DNA of 64,000 nucleotides from Demequina sediminis (GCF_030296675.1 NZ_AP027736.1:1240001-1304000); one strand, 5' to 3'. Shown: positions 8,517 through 18,050, counted from the stretch's first letter. A program made the numbers and translations. Notes: a model not told the origin generated them from the letters alone.

Positions 8517-10493
8517 ATGCCCACTGCGCACTCGCACCTGATCGACCTGGCCGGCGTTGCCCGCCTGGCTGGCGTGCAGCGGCCTGTGGCCTCGATGTGG
8601 CGTACACGCTTCGCCACCGCACGGGATCCCTTTCCTGCTGCGGTGCATCAGATGGGCGGAAGGCCCCAGTTCGCGGTTCAGCAGGTGGCCGAATGGCTCG
8701 TCCGCACTCGGCATGGCAACAACCCGGCAGCACGCGAGGATGCCGCTGCCGCGGCAACTCCGACGGACTTCTCCTTCTCTGACGAGGGCGCGGTCGCGGA
8801 ACTGGAGGCCCTCGTCGCGCTATTCGCCCTCTCCGAGGACCTGCACGGACCCGGGAGCCACAAGCTCGAGGAGGTCGCTGCCACGATCGACCCTCGCGAC
8901 GGCCTGCTGCGAAGCGAGATCACCGCGCACGTCCGTCGTGGTGCGCCGTGGCTCGACTACGCCATTCTCCTCATCGACGCGTGCTACTCACCGTCCGCCG
9001 CATTGGCGCTCATCGCTCAACGTTCGGCGGCGTCGAACCGGTCGGCAGGGTCCGCCGGACCGCTGGTGAACGATGCGCTTGCCCTGGTCATGGAGGCCAC
9101 GCGCGCCCTCATGGCTCCCGACGCCACCGTGGTGCTGGACCCCAGCGATCCCGCGCTCTCCTCGACGATGGCGGCGAGTCTCGGCGACGACGTGCGTCTG
9201 ACCCTCCCTGCGGAGGCCGATGCGCGGCGGGTGCGACGCAGGCTTCGCGTCGACGGGCACTGGCTCGCCGACCCCGACGATGCGACGGCTCGTGGCATCG
9301 CTGTGGCGCGCGTTCCGTCTCGCCGGGACGACGATGTGGCCGCGATGCTACAAGCTGTCGATGAGGTCGCGCTGTCGCTGCGCGATTCAGACGCAGCGGT
9401 GGTGATCGGCCCTGCGAGGGTGCTCACTGACCCATTGACGTCTGAGGATGAGCAAGCACGCGCCCACATCCTTCGTTCCGGTCGCGTCCGCGGGATCGTG
9501 CGCCTCCCTCCGGGACTCGTCGACAGCGCCTCACGCGAGCCACTCGCCATGTGGGTGCTCGGAACGCCGGCGGGGAACGTTCCGGCCTCGGAGCGATTCA
9601 CAGCCGTAGCCGACCTCAGCCAGAATCCCCTCACCCCCGCCGCCCGCGCCGATCTGGTCTCGGATGTGATCGCCGGGATGGGTAGCGGTCGGGATGTGCG
9701 CGCCCACCACTTCCGGTTCGCGACCTTCGTGCGGACGGCGTCGCTGCAGGCTCGCAGCGACTCGCTCGTCGCTGCCGCATCCCGGAAGCGCCCGTTCGCT
9801 CCCAACGACGTGGCAGATCTTCCCGCGCTCCTAGATATCGCGGCAGAAGCCGTGCGTGATGACGTCGCCCCGATCCCGATCGCGCCCGACTCTCATGCCG
9901 CCCCGCGGGCCGCATCCGTGTCCGAACTGATTGGCGCTCGACACTTGCGACGCATTCGCGGTACGAGGCTCAGCCCTGACTTGCTGGGACGCGAGGGACT
10001 AGTTGTTGTCACGGCATCGGACCTCGATCACCCTTCAACCATCGGGACCACGCGTGTCGATCAACTCGCGTTCGCGGCACAGCATCCGTCCGCGACGCTC
10101 ACCCGACCCGGTGACGTGATCTTCCGCACGTCCCCCACCGCTGCCGCGTGGGTCGATGCCGACGGCTCGAAGGTGGTTGCCTACCCCGCCCGCGTGCTGC
10201 GCATCACGGCGAGCGACCCCGGCGGACTCGTCCCCGAAATCGTCGCGGCCGACATCGCGAGTGCCCCCGGCGGTGCCGGAGCATGGAAGCGATGGATGCT
10301 GCGCCGCGTCGCCCCGCACACCGTTGCGCCTCTACGCCAGGCCCTGGCTGAAGTCGCAAATGCCCGCAGTGAACTCGAGGCGCGCGCGGCTCGCCTCGAA
10401 GAGTATTCCGCCCTGATCGTCGCCGGTGCGACGTCGGGAGCGGTGACCATGATTGAGACCAACCACGCTGCAGCAGCGGCGTCCACGCAGTAA
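8517..10493 (+). CDS. HTH protein with degenerate methylase-like and specificity-like regions
   Basis: A 658-residue protein from ATG 8517; TACCTT six bases upstream suggests a leaderless start, and ATG 8490 is an alternative. Residues about 5-65 are an excisionase-like HTH (DLAGVARLAGVQRPVASMW ... GRPQFAVQQVAEWL). The middle (about 80-440) follows the order of an HsdM/N6-methylase: helical N-domain, then VVLDPSDPALSS where DPACGSG would stand, then GIVRLPPGLVDSASREPLAMW like the HsdM segment before its substrate loop. Both SAM-binding and NPPF catalytic motifs are absent. Residues about 460-640 resemble one HsdS target-recognition half (SELIGARHLRRIRGTRL, LTRPGDVIFRTSPTAAAW) and end in a coiled coil. 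It sits nine bases before hsdM. A DNA-binding regulator or specificity accessory of the type I system is my inference. Confidence 0.6.
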   Translation: MPTAHSHLIDLAGVARLAGVQRPVASMWRTRFATARDPFPAAVHQMGGRPQFAVQQVAEWLVRTRHGNNPAAREDAAAAATPTDFSFSDEGAVAELEALVALFALSEDLHGPGSHKLEEVAATIDPRDGLLRSEITAHVRRGAPWLDYAILLIDACYSPSAALALIAQRSAASNRSAGSAGPLVNDALALVMEATRALMAPDATVVLDPSDPALSSTMAASLGDDVRLTLPAEADARRVRRRLRVDGHWLADPDDATARGIAVARVPSRRDDDVAAMLQAVDEVALSLRDSDAAVVIGPARVLTDPLTSEDEQARAHILRSGRVRGIVRLPPGLVDSASREPLAMWVLGTPAGNVPASERFTAVADLSQNPLTPAARADLVSDVIAGMGSGRDVRAHHFRFATFVRTASLQARSDSLVAAASRKRPFAPNDVADLPALLDIAAEAVRDDVAPIPIAPDSHAAPRAASVSELIGARHLRRIRGTRLSPDLLGREGLVVVTASDLDHPSTIGTTRVDQLAFAAQHPSATLTRPGDVIFRTSPTAAAWVDADGSKVVAYPARVLRITASDPGGLVPEIVAADIASAPGGAGAWKRWMLRRVAPHTVAPLRQALAEVANARSELEARAARLEEYSALIVAGATSGAVTMIETNHAAAAASTQ

Positions 10494-10502
10494 GGACCCA
10501 CC

Positions 10503-12113
10503 ATGCCCCGCGCACAGAAAGTCGTCCCACAGGCGCCGTCAACCATGAAGGAGCTGAAGGACACGCTCTGGAAGGCCGCCGACAAGCTCCGCGGCTCTAT
10601 GGATGCGTCCCAGTACAAGGACGTCATCCTCGGGCTCGTGTTCCTGAAGTATGTGTCCGACGCGTTCGACGAGCGCCGGGCCGGCATCCGCGCCGAACTG
10701 GTCGGGGAAGGGTATGACGAGGACCAGATCGCCGAGCTCATCGACGACACCGACGAGTACACCGGCCGTGGCGTGTTCTGGGTGCCCGCGAACGCCCGCT
10801 GGGGATTCCTCGCCGAGAACGCCAAGGGCATCGGCCCTGCGATGGGCCAGGCGGAGAAGTCGATCGGCCTGCTCATCGACGAGGCGATGGATGCCGTCAT
10901 GCAGGCCAACCCGCAACTGTCCGGCACCCTCCCCCGCATCTTCAACCGTGACAACGTCGACCAGCGCCGCCTCGGCGAACTCGTCGACCTGTTCAACACC
11001 GCGCGCTTCGCCGCCCAAGGCCAGGGTGGGACGGACGGGCGCCGCGCCCGCGACCTGCTCGGCGAGGTGTACGAGTACTTCCTCGAGAAGTTCGCCGCCG
11101 CCGAAGGCAAGCGCGGCGGAGAGTTCTATACCCCCGCTGGCGTCGTCCGCGTGCTCGTCGAACTCCTCCAGCCGACCCGCGGCCGCGTGTACGACCCCGC
11201 ATGCGGGTCGGGCGGCATGTTCGTGCAGGCCGAGAAGTTCATCGACGCCCACCACGGCGAGGGCAGCGACATCTCCGTCTACGGGCAGGAGCTCAACGAG
11301 CGCACCTGGCGCATGGCGAAGATGAACCTCGCCATCCACGGCCTCACCGGCAACCTCGGTCCCCGCTGGGGCGACACGTTCGCCCGCGACCTGCACCCCG
11401 ACTTGCAGGCCGACTACATCATGGCCAACCCGCCCTTCAACATCAAGGACTGGGCCCGCAACGAAGAAGACCCCCGCTGGCGCTACGGCGTGCCCCCAGC
11501 CGGCAACGCGAACTACGCGTGGATCCAGCACATCCTCTCCAAGCTCGCCCCCGGCGGACAGGCCGGCGTCGTCATGGCCAACGGTTCCATGTCGTCGAAC
11601 TCCGGCGGCGAGGGCCAGATCCGCGCCGAGATCGTCGAAGCCGACCTCGTGTCCTGCATGGTCGCCCTGCCGACCCAGCTGTTCCGCTCGACCGGCATCC
11701 CGGTGTGCGTGTGGTTCTTCGCGAAGGACAAGGGCGCGCGGGCGGGCGAGGTGCTCTTCATTGACGCTCGTGGCCTCGGGCACATGGTCGACCGCGCAGA
11801 GCGCGCCCTGTCAGACGACGACATCGCGAAGATCGCAGGCACCTTCCACGCGTGGCGCGGCGTCGAATCGGATGCTGCGCCCGACGAGTACGCGGACATT
11901 CCGGGGTTCTGCTACTCGGCAACGCTCGCCGAAATCAAGGCCGCCGACTACGCGCTCACCCCAGGGCGGTACGTCGGCGCGGCCGAGGCCGAGGCCGACG
12001 GCGAGCCGATCGAAGAGAAGCTCGCGCGGTTGCGGGCCGAGCTCGAGGCGAAATTCGTTGAGTCGGCGCGGCTAGCCGAGGCCGTGCGCGAACAGATGGG
12101 GCGGCTCTCGTGA
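10503..12113 (+). CDS. hsdM: type I restriction-modification methyltransferase subunit
   Basis: A 536-residue HsdM, the usual length. It has the N-terminal HsdM helical domain (LKDTLWKAADKLRGSMD), the SAM-binding motif I VYDPACGSGGMF and the catalytic motif IV YIMANPPFNIKDW, so it should transfer a methyl group from S-adenosylmethionine to the N6 of adenine. A GGA motif overlapping the preceding TAA precedes the ATG at 10503. The stop overlaps the hsdS GTG start by four bases, implying coupled translation. With HsdS it forms the modification enzyme, and with HsdR the restriction complex. No missing residues were seen. Confidence 0.95.
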   Translation: MPRAQKVVPQAPSTMKELKDTLWKAADKLRGSMDASQYKDVILGLVFLKYVSDAFDERRAGIRAELVGEGYDEDQIAELIDDTDEYTGRGVFWVPANARWGFLAENAKGIGPAMGQAEKSIGLLIDEAMDAVMQANPQLSGTLPRIFNRDNVDQRRLGELVDLFNTARFAAQGQGGTDGRRARDLLGEVYEYFLEKFAAAEGKRGGEFYTPAGVVRVLVELLQPTRGRVYDPACGSGGMFVQAEKFIDAHHGEGSDISVYGQELNERTWRMAKMNLAIHGLTGNLGPRWGDTFARDLHPDLQADYIMANPPFNIKDWARNEEDPRWRYGVPPAGNANYAWIQHILSKLAPGGQAGVVMANGSMSSNSGGEGQIRAEIVEADLVSCMVALPTQLFRSTGIPVCVWFFAKDKGARAGEVLFIDARGLGHMVDRAERALSDDDIAKIAGTFHAWRGVESDAAPDEYADIPGFCYSATLAEIKAADYALTPGRYVGAAEAEADGEPIEEKLARLRAELEAKFVESARLAEAVREQMGRLS

Positions 12114-13300
12114 CCGCGTTCGCGGACTTGCTCGAGTCGCCGCTACGAAGCGGATTCACGATTCCCGCGGCATCTCGCGGGACCGGCGTACGAATGCTCA
12201 ACATGGGCGAGCTCTTTAAGTATCCACGCGTGCCCGACATCGAGATGGTCCGGGTAAACGCTCCAAGTGCGGCCGAGGATCGGGCCTACCTGAAGAAGAA
12301 CGATCTCCTTTTCGCGCGCCGCTCCTTGACGCTCGAGGGCGCGGGCAAGTGCGCGATCGTCGCTGAGGTCACTACGCCGACGACTTGGGAGAGTTCGATC
12401 ATTCGCGCTCGCGTAGACGCCAACAGGGCGAGCGCCCCCTTCCTGTATTACTACTTTCGATCACCGCAGGGCCGCCGTCAGATGGAGACAATCGTCGAAC
12501 AGGTGGCAGCGGCCGGCATCCGCCTCACCGATCTCGCCAAACTCAACGTCCCTAGCCCTCCCCTCCCCGAGCAGCAGGCGATCGCCGAGGTGCTGGGCGC
12601 TCTCGACGACAAGATCGCCGCCAACACCGCCCTCGCCGCCACCGCCGAGCGCATCGCCTCGGCCACCTACGACGCGATGACTCGGACGTGGCCACGCGTA
12701 TTGATGAGCACTGTGCTCGACCCGATTCTCGGCGGCACGCCCGCGCGAGCGCGGGAGGACTACTGGGCCGGTGGCGACCAGCTTTGGATATCGGCCCGCG
12801 ACATCACGTCCGCCCCTAGCCACGTTGTGGTCGATACCGCCGAGAAGATCACGTCAGCGGCCCTTGCTGAAACCAAGGCCAAGGCGCTGCCCGCGGGGTC
12901 AGTGATCTTGACGGCACGTGGAACGGTAGGTGAGGTTGGCCGCCTGGCGCGACCCGCTTCCTTCAACCAGTCGTGCTACGGCTTCCGCCCAGACGTCTTG
13001 CCGCCGAGCCTCCTCTACTTCGCGGTTCTTCAGGCTACCGAACGTGCCAAAGCCGTCGCGCACGGATCCGTGTTCGACACAATCACGAAGGCCACGTTCG
13101 ACCACCTCCATCTCGCATGGGACGAAGTGCAGGCACCCCGCGCGGAGGTGCAAATAGCACCCCTGCTTCAAGTCGTCGCTACGTCGATCGAAGAAAACCG
13201 CACCCTCGCAGCGACCCGCGACGCGCTGCTCCCCCAGCTCATGTCGGGCAAGCTCCGCGTTCGCGACGCTGAGGCTGCGGCATCCGAGGCGGGAGCCTGA
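12110..13300 (+). CDS. hsdS: type I restriction-modification specificity subunit
   Basis: A 396-residue HsdS with two target-recognition domains (about 1-150 and 200-345). Each is followed by a conserved helical spacer: LPEQQAIAEVLGALDDKIAA in the centre and an equivalent ending LLPQLMSGKLRV at the C-terminus. It determines the bipartite DNA target of the HsdMS and HsdRMS complexes. The GTG start overlaps the hsdM stop. The C-terminal stop overlaps the next gene's ATG by one base (TGATG). The recognition sequence cannot be predicted from sequence. No shuffling repeats or second partial hsdS copies were found, so phase variation is not suggested. Confidence 0.93.
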   Translation: MTAFADLLESPLRSGFTIPAASRGTGVRMLNMGELFKYPRVPDIEMVRVNAPSAAEDRAYLKKNDLLFARRSLTLEGAGKCAIVAEVTTPTTWESSIIRARVDANRASAPFLYYYFRSPQGRRQMETIVEQVAAAGIRLTDLAKLNVPSPPLPEQQAIAEVLGALDDKIAANTALAATAERIASATYDAMTRTWPRVLMSTVLDPILGGTPARAREDYWAGGDQLWISARDITSAPSHVVVDTAEKITSAALAETKAKALPAGSVILTARGTVGEVGRLARPASFNQSCYGFRPDVLPPSLLYFAVLQATERAKAVAHGSVFDTITKATFDHLHLAWDEVQAPRAEVQIAPLLQVVATSIEENRTLAATRDALLPQLMSGKLRVRDAEAAASEAGA

Positions 13301-14358
13301 TGCCATACGAGCTTGGGCATCGGCTCGTCATCGGAATCGCGTCGAGCGCGCTCTTCGACCTGACGGACTCCGATGCATACTTCCGCGCGCATGGCGAAGA
13401 GGCGTACCGCACCTATCAAGCGGGCCGAATCGATGAGACGCTCGGTCCCGGCGTTGCCTTCGGATTCATTCGCAAGTTGTTGGGCCTCAATGATCTACGC
13501 CCCGATGACCCGCTCGTCGAGGTGATCGTCCTCTCCAGGAATGATCCCTCGACCGGGCTTCGCGTCATGCGGTCGATCGAGGCGCACGGCCTCGCGATCA
13601 GCCGCGCCATCTTCACCCAAGGCGAGTCACCCTACGAGTACATCGGGGCGTTGTCGATGTCACTCTTCCTGTCGGGTCAGGAGCAGAGCGTGCGTGATGC
13701 CATGGCTGCCGGCTTTCCCGCCGGGCTTGTACTGGCGTCAGCCGATTCCGGTCGTGACGATGACACCGTGCGAGTCGCGCTTGACTTCGATGGTGTGATC
13801 GCAAGCGACGAGTCCGAGCAGGTGTTTCAAAGCGGCGGCGGACTGCCCGCCTTCCACCAACACGAGGTGGAGAAGAGGACCGTCCCGCTCGCGCGCGGCC
13901 CCCTCAGCGAGTTCCTGCGCGACCTCAACATGATTCAGAGCGTCGAGCGCGAGCATCGTCAGACGAATCCCGACTACCAGCCGCGGCTCCGCGTCTCGAT
14001 CGTCACCGCCCGAAACGCGCCCTCGCACGAGCGAGCCGTCAACACTCTCGAGGAGTGGGGCGTCACCGTCAACGACGCCTTCTTCCTCGGCGGTATCGAC
14101 AAGGGCACCATCCTGCAGGTCATGCGACCCGATATCTACTTCGATGACCAGCGAGGCCACCTCGAATCCACGTCGAGGCATGCGGCGAGCGTGCATATCC
14201 CTTACGGCATCGCGAACGAACGGCCAGCGACGACGGCTTCCGCGAATCGGGTGGGACCGGCCGTTGCCAGCGGCGAGGCACCACAGCCCGAAAGCCAGGC
14301 CACCGACACGGCAACGGGCCGCATCGTCTCTCGCTCGATAGAAAACACCACCACATGA
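13300..14358 (+). CDS. cytosolic-type 5'-nucleotidase in RM operon
   Basis: A 352-residue protein resembling cytosolic 5'-nucleotidase I (the PF06189-type family, HAD-like fold). Visible features are RNDPSTGLRVMRSIEAHGL, then a HAD motif I VALDFDGVIASDESE (nucleophile and acid Asp at about 167 and 169), a SIVTARNAPSHERA segment (motif II Thr and the following conserved Arg) and MRPDIYFDDQRGHLE (motif IV Asp pair). These are consistent with hydrolysis of nucleoside monophosphates. About 50 C-terminal residues are Pro/Ala-rich and probably disordered. It overlaps hsdS by one base and the following micro-ORF by four, so it is translated as part of the restriction operon. A defence role by nucleotide depletion or detoxification is inference; the family also has ordinary salvage members. 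Confidence 0.75.
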   Translation: MPYELGHRLVIGIASSALFDLTDSDAYFRAHGEEAYRTYQAGRIDETLGPGVAFGFIRKLLGLNDLRPDDPLVEVIVLSRNDPSTGLRVMRSIEAHGLAISRAIFTQGESPYEYIGALSMSLFLSGQEQSVRDAMAAGFPAGLVLASADSGRDDDTVRVALDFDGVIASDESEQVFQSGGGLPAFHQHEVEKRTVPLARGPLSEFLRDLNMIQSVEREHRQTNPDYQPRLRVSIVTARNAPSHERAVNTLEEWGVTVNDAFFLGGIDKGTILQVMRPDIYFDDQRGHLESTSRHAASVHIPYGIANERPATTASANRVGPAVASGEAPQPESQATDTATGRIVSRSIENTTT

Positions 14359-14450
14359 GCAGCACTGCGACGCCGCGAGCGGCCAAGGGTCGCGCGGGAG
14401 ACGAACCATCCATGAACCATCGACGCCGAGGACCTGGAGAACTGACGTGA
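14355..14450 (+). CDS. 31-codon micro-ORF bridging nucleotidase and hsdR
   Basis: ATG 14355 overlaps the nucleotidase stop (ATGA), and the TGA at 14448-14450 overlaps the hsdR GTG start (GTGA). The 31 residues begin MSSTATPRAAKGRAG and contain a basic stretch MNHRRRGPGELT. Overlap of exactly four bases on both sides is typical of translational coupling. It may encode a peptide, or it may simply carry ribosomes across the 88-base gap to hsdR, whose own GGAG site lies inside it. I recognise no family. Confidence 0.4.
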   Translation: MSSTATPRAAKGRAGDEPSMNHRRRGPGELT

Positions 14451-17400
14451 CCGCACTGTCTGAAGCAGATTGGGAACAGGACGCGCTCGAAACCCTGGCC
14501 GAGCCCCTTGGCTGGCGCCCAGCCAGGGGCGAAGACATCGCGCCCGGGACGAGCGAGCGCGAGACGTGGGACGACATCCTCATCAGACCGCGCCTGCTCG
14601 ACGCGCTGCGTCGCCTCAACCCCGGCGTCCCCGGCGAGTACCTCCAGCAGGCGGTCGCTGAGATCGCAGCGCCGAAATCGCAGGATGCGATCACCGAGAA
14701 TCACCGCATCCACGAGTACCTGGTCGCCGGATACCCGTTGTCCTACATCGACTCCGATGGGGTCGAGCGAAACCCGCGGCTCCGGCTGCTCGGCTCCGAC
14801 CCTGCGGAGAACGACTGGCTGGCCGTGAACCAGGTGACGATCCGCCAGGGTGATCTGCACCGCCGGTTCGACATCGTGCTTTTCGTCAATGGCATGCCCC
14901 TGGTCATCGTCGAGTTGAAGCGGGCGGGCTCCGCATCCACCGGCGTCGCGCCGGCCCACGCACAGCTGCAGACCTACTTGCGCGAGTTCCCCATGGCGTT
15001 TCGGTTCTGCGTGCTCACCCTCGCGAGCGACGGGCTGGAGGCGAAGTACGGCACTCCCTTCACCCCGCTCAACCACTTCGCGCCGTGGAACGTAAATGAC
15101 GATGGCGCACCGCTCCAGCAACCGCGCATTGAGGACGCCGTCTCCGTGGAGCCCATTGACGACGCGCTCAACGGGCTCTTCAACCAGGAGCGGTTCCTGC
15201 AGTTGGTACGCAACTTCACCGCGTTCGATGAGGGCGCGGACGGGCTGGTCAAGCGCATCGCGAAACCCCACCAGTACTTCGCAGTCACCAAAGCTGTCGG
15301 AAGCACCGTGCAGGCCGTTGAGACGAACGGCAAGGCCGGCGTCGTCTGGCACACCCAGGGCTCCGGCAAGTCCATGGAAATGGAGCTGTACACGAACCTG
15401 GTGTCGCGGCATCCGAAGCTCAAGAACCCCACCGTGGTGGTCGTCACCGACCGCACCGAGCTCGACGGCCAGCTGTTCCAGACCTTCGACCAGAGCCTTC
15501 TTCTCGCCGAGAAGCCCGTGCAGGTGCGGGAGCGGGCGCACCTGCGCGACGAACTACGCAATCGGGTCACGGGCGGCATCTACTTCACGACGCTCCAAAA
15601 GTTCGGGCTGACCGAGGTGGAGAAGCAGTCCGGTACCCAGCATCCGCTGCTCACCGACCGTCGCAACGTCATCGTCATCGTCGACGAGGCGCACCGCAGC
15701 CACTACGACGACCTCGACGGGTACGCCCGACACCTCCGCGATGCGCTGCCGAACGCCACTCTGATCGCCTTCACCGGCACGCCCATCTCGCTCGCCGAGC
15801 GCGACACCCGGGCGGTGTTCGGCGACTACATCGACATCTACGATCTCACCCGCGCCGTGGACGACGGCGCGACCGTGCCGGTGTACTTCGAGCCGCGACT
15901 GATCAGGGTTTCGCTCGCCGATGGCGCGACCGAGGAGGCCATCGACCGCGCCGCGGACGAGTACACGGTTGGTCTCGATGACACTGAGCGTGCCCGGCTT
16001 GAGGCATCCGTCGCCGTCGTCAATGCCGTCTACGGCGCCCCCGAGCGCATTGAGAAGCTTGCTACCGACATCGTCGAGCACTGGGAGGAACGGCGGGCAC
16101 GGATGTTGCCGTTCCTCGAGTCCCCGGGCAAGGCGCTGATCGTCGGCGGCACCCGAGAGATCTGCGCCCGTTTGTACTCCGCGATTGTGGCGCTGCGACC
16201 GGAATGGCATTCCGACTCGCTGGACGCAGGCCGCATCAAGGTGGTCTACTCCGGCTCCGCATCGGACGTGCCGCCGGTGAGCGAACACGTCCGCCGTGAC
16301 TCCGAGAACAAGGCCATCAAGGCGCGCCTGAAGGATCCCGCGGACGAGCTTGAGATCGTGATCGTCAAGGACATGATGCTGACGGGCTTCGACGCCCCGC
16401 CGCTGCACACGCTCTACCTCGACCGGCCGCTCAAGGGCGCACTGCTGATGCAGACCCTCGCGCGAGTGAATCGCACCTTCCGCGGCAAGGAGGACGGCCT
16501 CCTCGTCGCATATGCGCCACTGGCCGACAACCTCGCCAAGGCGCTGTCGGAGTACACGGTCACCGACCAGGAACAGAAGCCCATCGGCCGTGACGTCGAC
16601 GAGGCCGTGGCGATCGCGGGCGACCTCGTGGCTGCGATCCGCGACATGCTGGTCGGCTGCGACTGGCGTGCGATCCTCGCGAAGGGCGGCCCGCGAGCGC
16701 TACGCACGGCCGCGACGACGGTGACGAACCACCTGCGCGACCCGCTCAACCCGCTGAACGCGGAAGACCTCGGTCCGGAGCGTCTTGCCTCCCGCTACCG
16801 GACGGCGACGGGGCAGCTCGCGCGCGCCTGGGCGCTCGCCTCAGGGCGCACTGGTCTCGCGGAACTGCACCACGAGATCGCGTTCTACGAAGAGGTACGG
16901 GTGTGGATGGCCAAGTTCGACGCGATCGAACGCCAGTCGCGCGACGAGCCCGTGCCAGAGGAGATTTCGCGCCTCCTCGGGGCGCTCGTCGCCGACTCGA
17001 TCGCGCCGGGCGATGTCCTCGACATCTACGACGCCGCAGGCCTCCCACGACTCGCACTGGATGACCTCGGGCCCGAGTACCTCGCGAAGGCGCAGGCCGC
17101 CCCCAACGCTCACCTCGCGATCGAGGCACTGCGCAAGTCGCTGACGGATGCCGGCGCGGCTGTAACTCGCGGCAACCTGGTGCGCCAACGCGCGTTCTCA
17201 CAGCGCATCGCAGAGATCATGAACAGATACACCAATCAACAACTCACGTCTGCCGAGGTGATCGCTGAACTCGTAGAACTGGCGAAGGAAGTCGCGGCCG
17301 AAGCGTCCCGGGGCCAGAACTTCTCACCGCCGCTGTCGGACGATGAGCTCGCGTTCTACGACGCGGTCGCGGCCAATGAGGCGGCGGTCAACGTCCAGGG

Positions 17401-17623
17401 CGAGGACGTGCTCGCGCAGATCGCGAGGGAACTCGTCGCGGTCATGCAGCGCGACGTGCGAACGGACTGGACCGTGCGCGACGACGTGCGCGCGAAACTG
17501 CGTTCATCGATCAAGCGACTGCTCGTGAAATACAAGTACCCGCCGGATAAGCAGCCCGAGGCGATCAAGCTCGTGATGGATCAGATGGAGGCACTGGCGC
17601 CGCGCTACGCGGACGAGCGGTGA
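14447..17623 (+). CDS. hsdR: type I restriction enzyme endonuclease/translocase subunit
   Basis: A 1058-residue HsdR. The N-terminal nuclease core is FDIVLFVNGMPLVIVELKRA (Asp ... ExK). The motor domains follow: Walker A VVWHTQGSGKSMEME, VVVTDRTELDGQLF, the DEAH box VIVDEAHRSHYD, LIAFTGTPI, and the motif V/VI region LTGFDAPPLHTLY and LMQTLARVNRTF. The C-terminal region (about 760-1058) is helical and should dock on HsdM. The GTG start has GGAG about eight bases upstream. It pumps and cuts unmodified DNA together with HsdM and HsdS. Everything needed for activity appears present, so the type I system is predicted functional. Confidence 0.95.
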   Translation: MTALSEADWEQDALETLAEPLGWRPARGEDIAPGTSERETWDDILIRPRLLDALRRLNPGVPGEYLQQAVAEIAAPKSQDAITENHRIHEYLVAGYPLSYIDSDGVERNPRLRLLGSDPAENDWLAVNQVTIRQGDLHRRFDIVLFVNGMPLVIVELKRAGSASTGVAPAHAQLQTYLREFPMAFRFCVLTLASDGLEAKYGTPFTPLNHFAPWNVNDDGAPLQQPRIEDAVSVEPIDDALNGLFNQERFLQLVRNFTAFDEGADGLVKRIAKPHQYFAVTKAVGSTVQAVETNGKAGVVWHTQGSGKSMEMELYTNLVSRHPKLKNPTVVVVTDRTELDGQLFQTFDQSLLLAEKPVQVRERAHLRDELRNRVTGGIYFTTLQKFGLTEVEKQSGTQHPLLTDRRNVIVIVDEAHRSHYDDLDGYARHLRDALPNATLIAFTGTPISLAERDTRAVFGDYIDIYDLTRAVDDGATVPVYFEPRLIRVSLADGATEEAIDRAADEYTVGLDDTERARLEASVAVVNAVYGAPERIEKLATDIVEHWEERRARMLPFLESPGKALIVGGTREICARLYSAIVALRPEWHSDSLDAGRIKVVYSGSASDVPPVSEHVRRDSENKAIKARLKDPADELEIVIVKDMMLTGFDAPPLHTLYLDRPLKGALLMQTLARVNRTFRGKEDGLLVAYAPLADNLAKALSEYTVTDQEQKPIGRDVDEAVAIAGDLVAAIRDMLVGCDWRAILAKGGPRALRTAATTVTNHLRDPLNPLNAEDLGPERLASRYRTATGQLARAWALASGRTGLAELHHEIAFYEEVRVWMAKFDAIERQSRDEPVPEEISRLLGALVADSIAPGDVLDIYDAAGLPRLALDDLGPEYLAKAQAAPNAHLAIEALRKSLTDAGAAVTRGNLVRQRAFSQRIAEIMNRYTNQQLTSAEVIAELVELAKEVAAEASRGQNFSPPLSDDELAFYDAVAANEAAVNVQGEDVLAQIARELVAVMQRDVRTDWTVRDDVRAKLRSSIKRLLVKYKYPPDKQPEAIKLVMDQMEALAPRYADER

Positions 17624-18050
17624 ACCCGAACACGCCCGTGTCGTAGGTGTTGAGAGCGGACTGACGGTTTCTGGTGATCGAGGGCCAATAGAGGTGCCCC
17701 GGTGGGCTGGCCGCATGATATGTATGCAGCAGCCATGGGAATTGCCTTGGTGCTGGCGGTCGCGGGCCGGCAGAGTGGTTTCATCATGACTAACTCGAGC
17801 AAGACACATATGCTGGCGTAGGTCTTCCGCAGGCTCGCGCGGTCCGACCGGAAGGCGGCCGACGACGCCGTGGTCGCGGCAGTCTGGGATGCGCCGCCGC
17901 CAGAGAGTGTCCGAGCAACTCCCGGGAGAATCCGCGAGCGCGGTCACGTGAGATGGGCCACTGAATCTTCCTTATCTCAGACATATCCAATACCTTCTCT
18001 AGGAACAAGATCCACGCCGTGGCGGATCGAGTGCTGAGGGGCATAGAGAC
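17624..18050. other. 427-base spacer inside the island, possible gene remnant
   Basis: No intact gene. From about 17822 to 17930 one plus-strand frame has coding-like composition (RRLARSDRKAADDAVVAAVW) but is preceded by TAG and has no start, which suggests a decayed gene fragment. The right half (about 17950-18030) is AT-richer than its surroundings and probably holds the promoter of the SNF2 gene; I could not assign -35 and -10 boxes with confidence. Confidence 0.3.
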
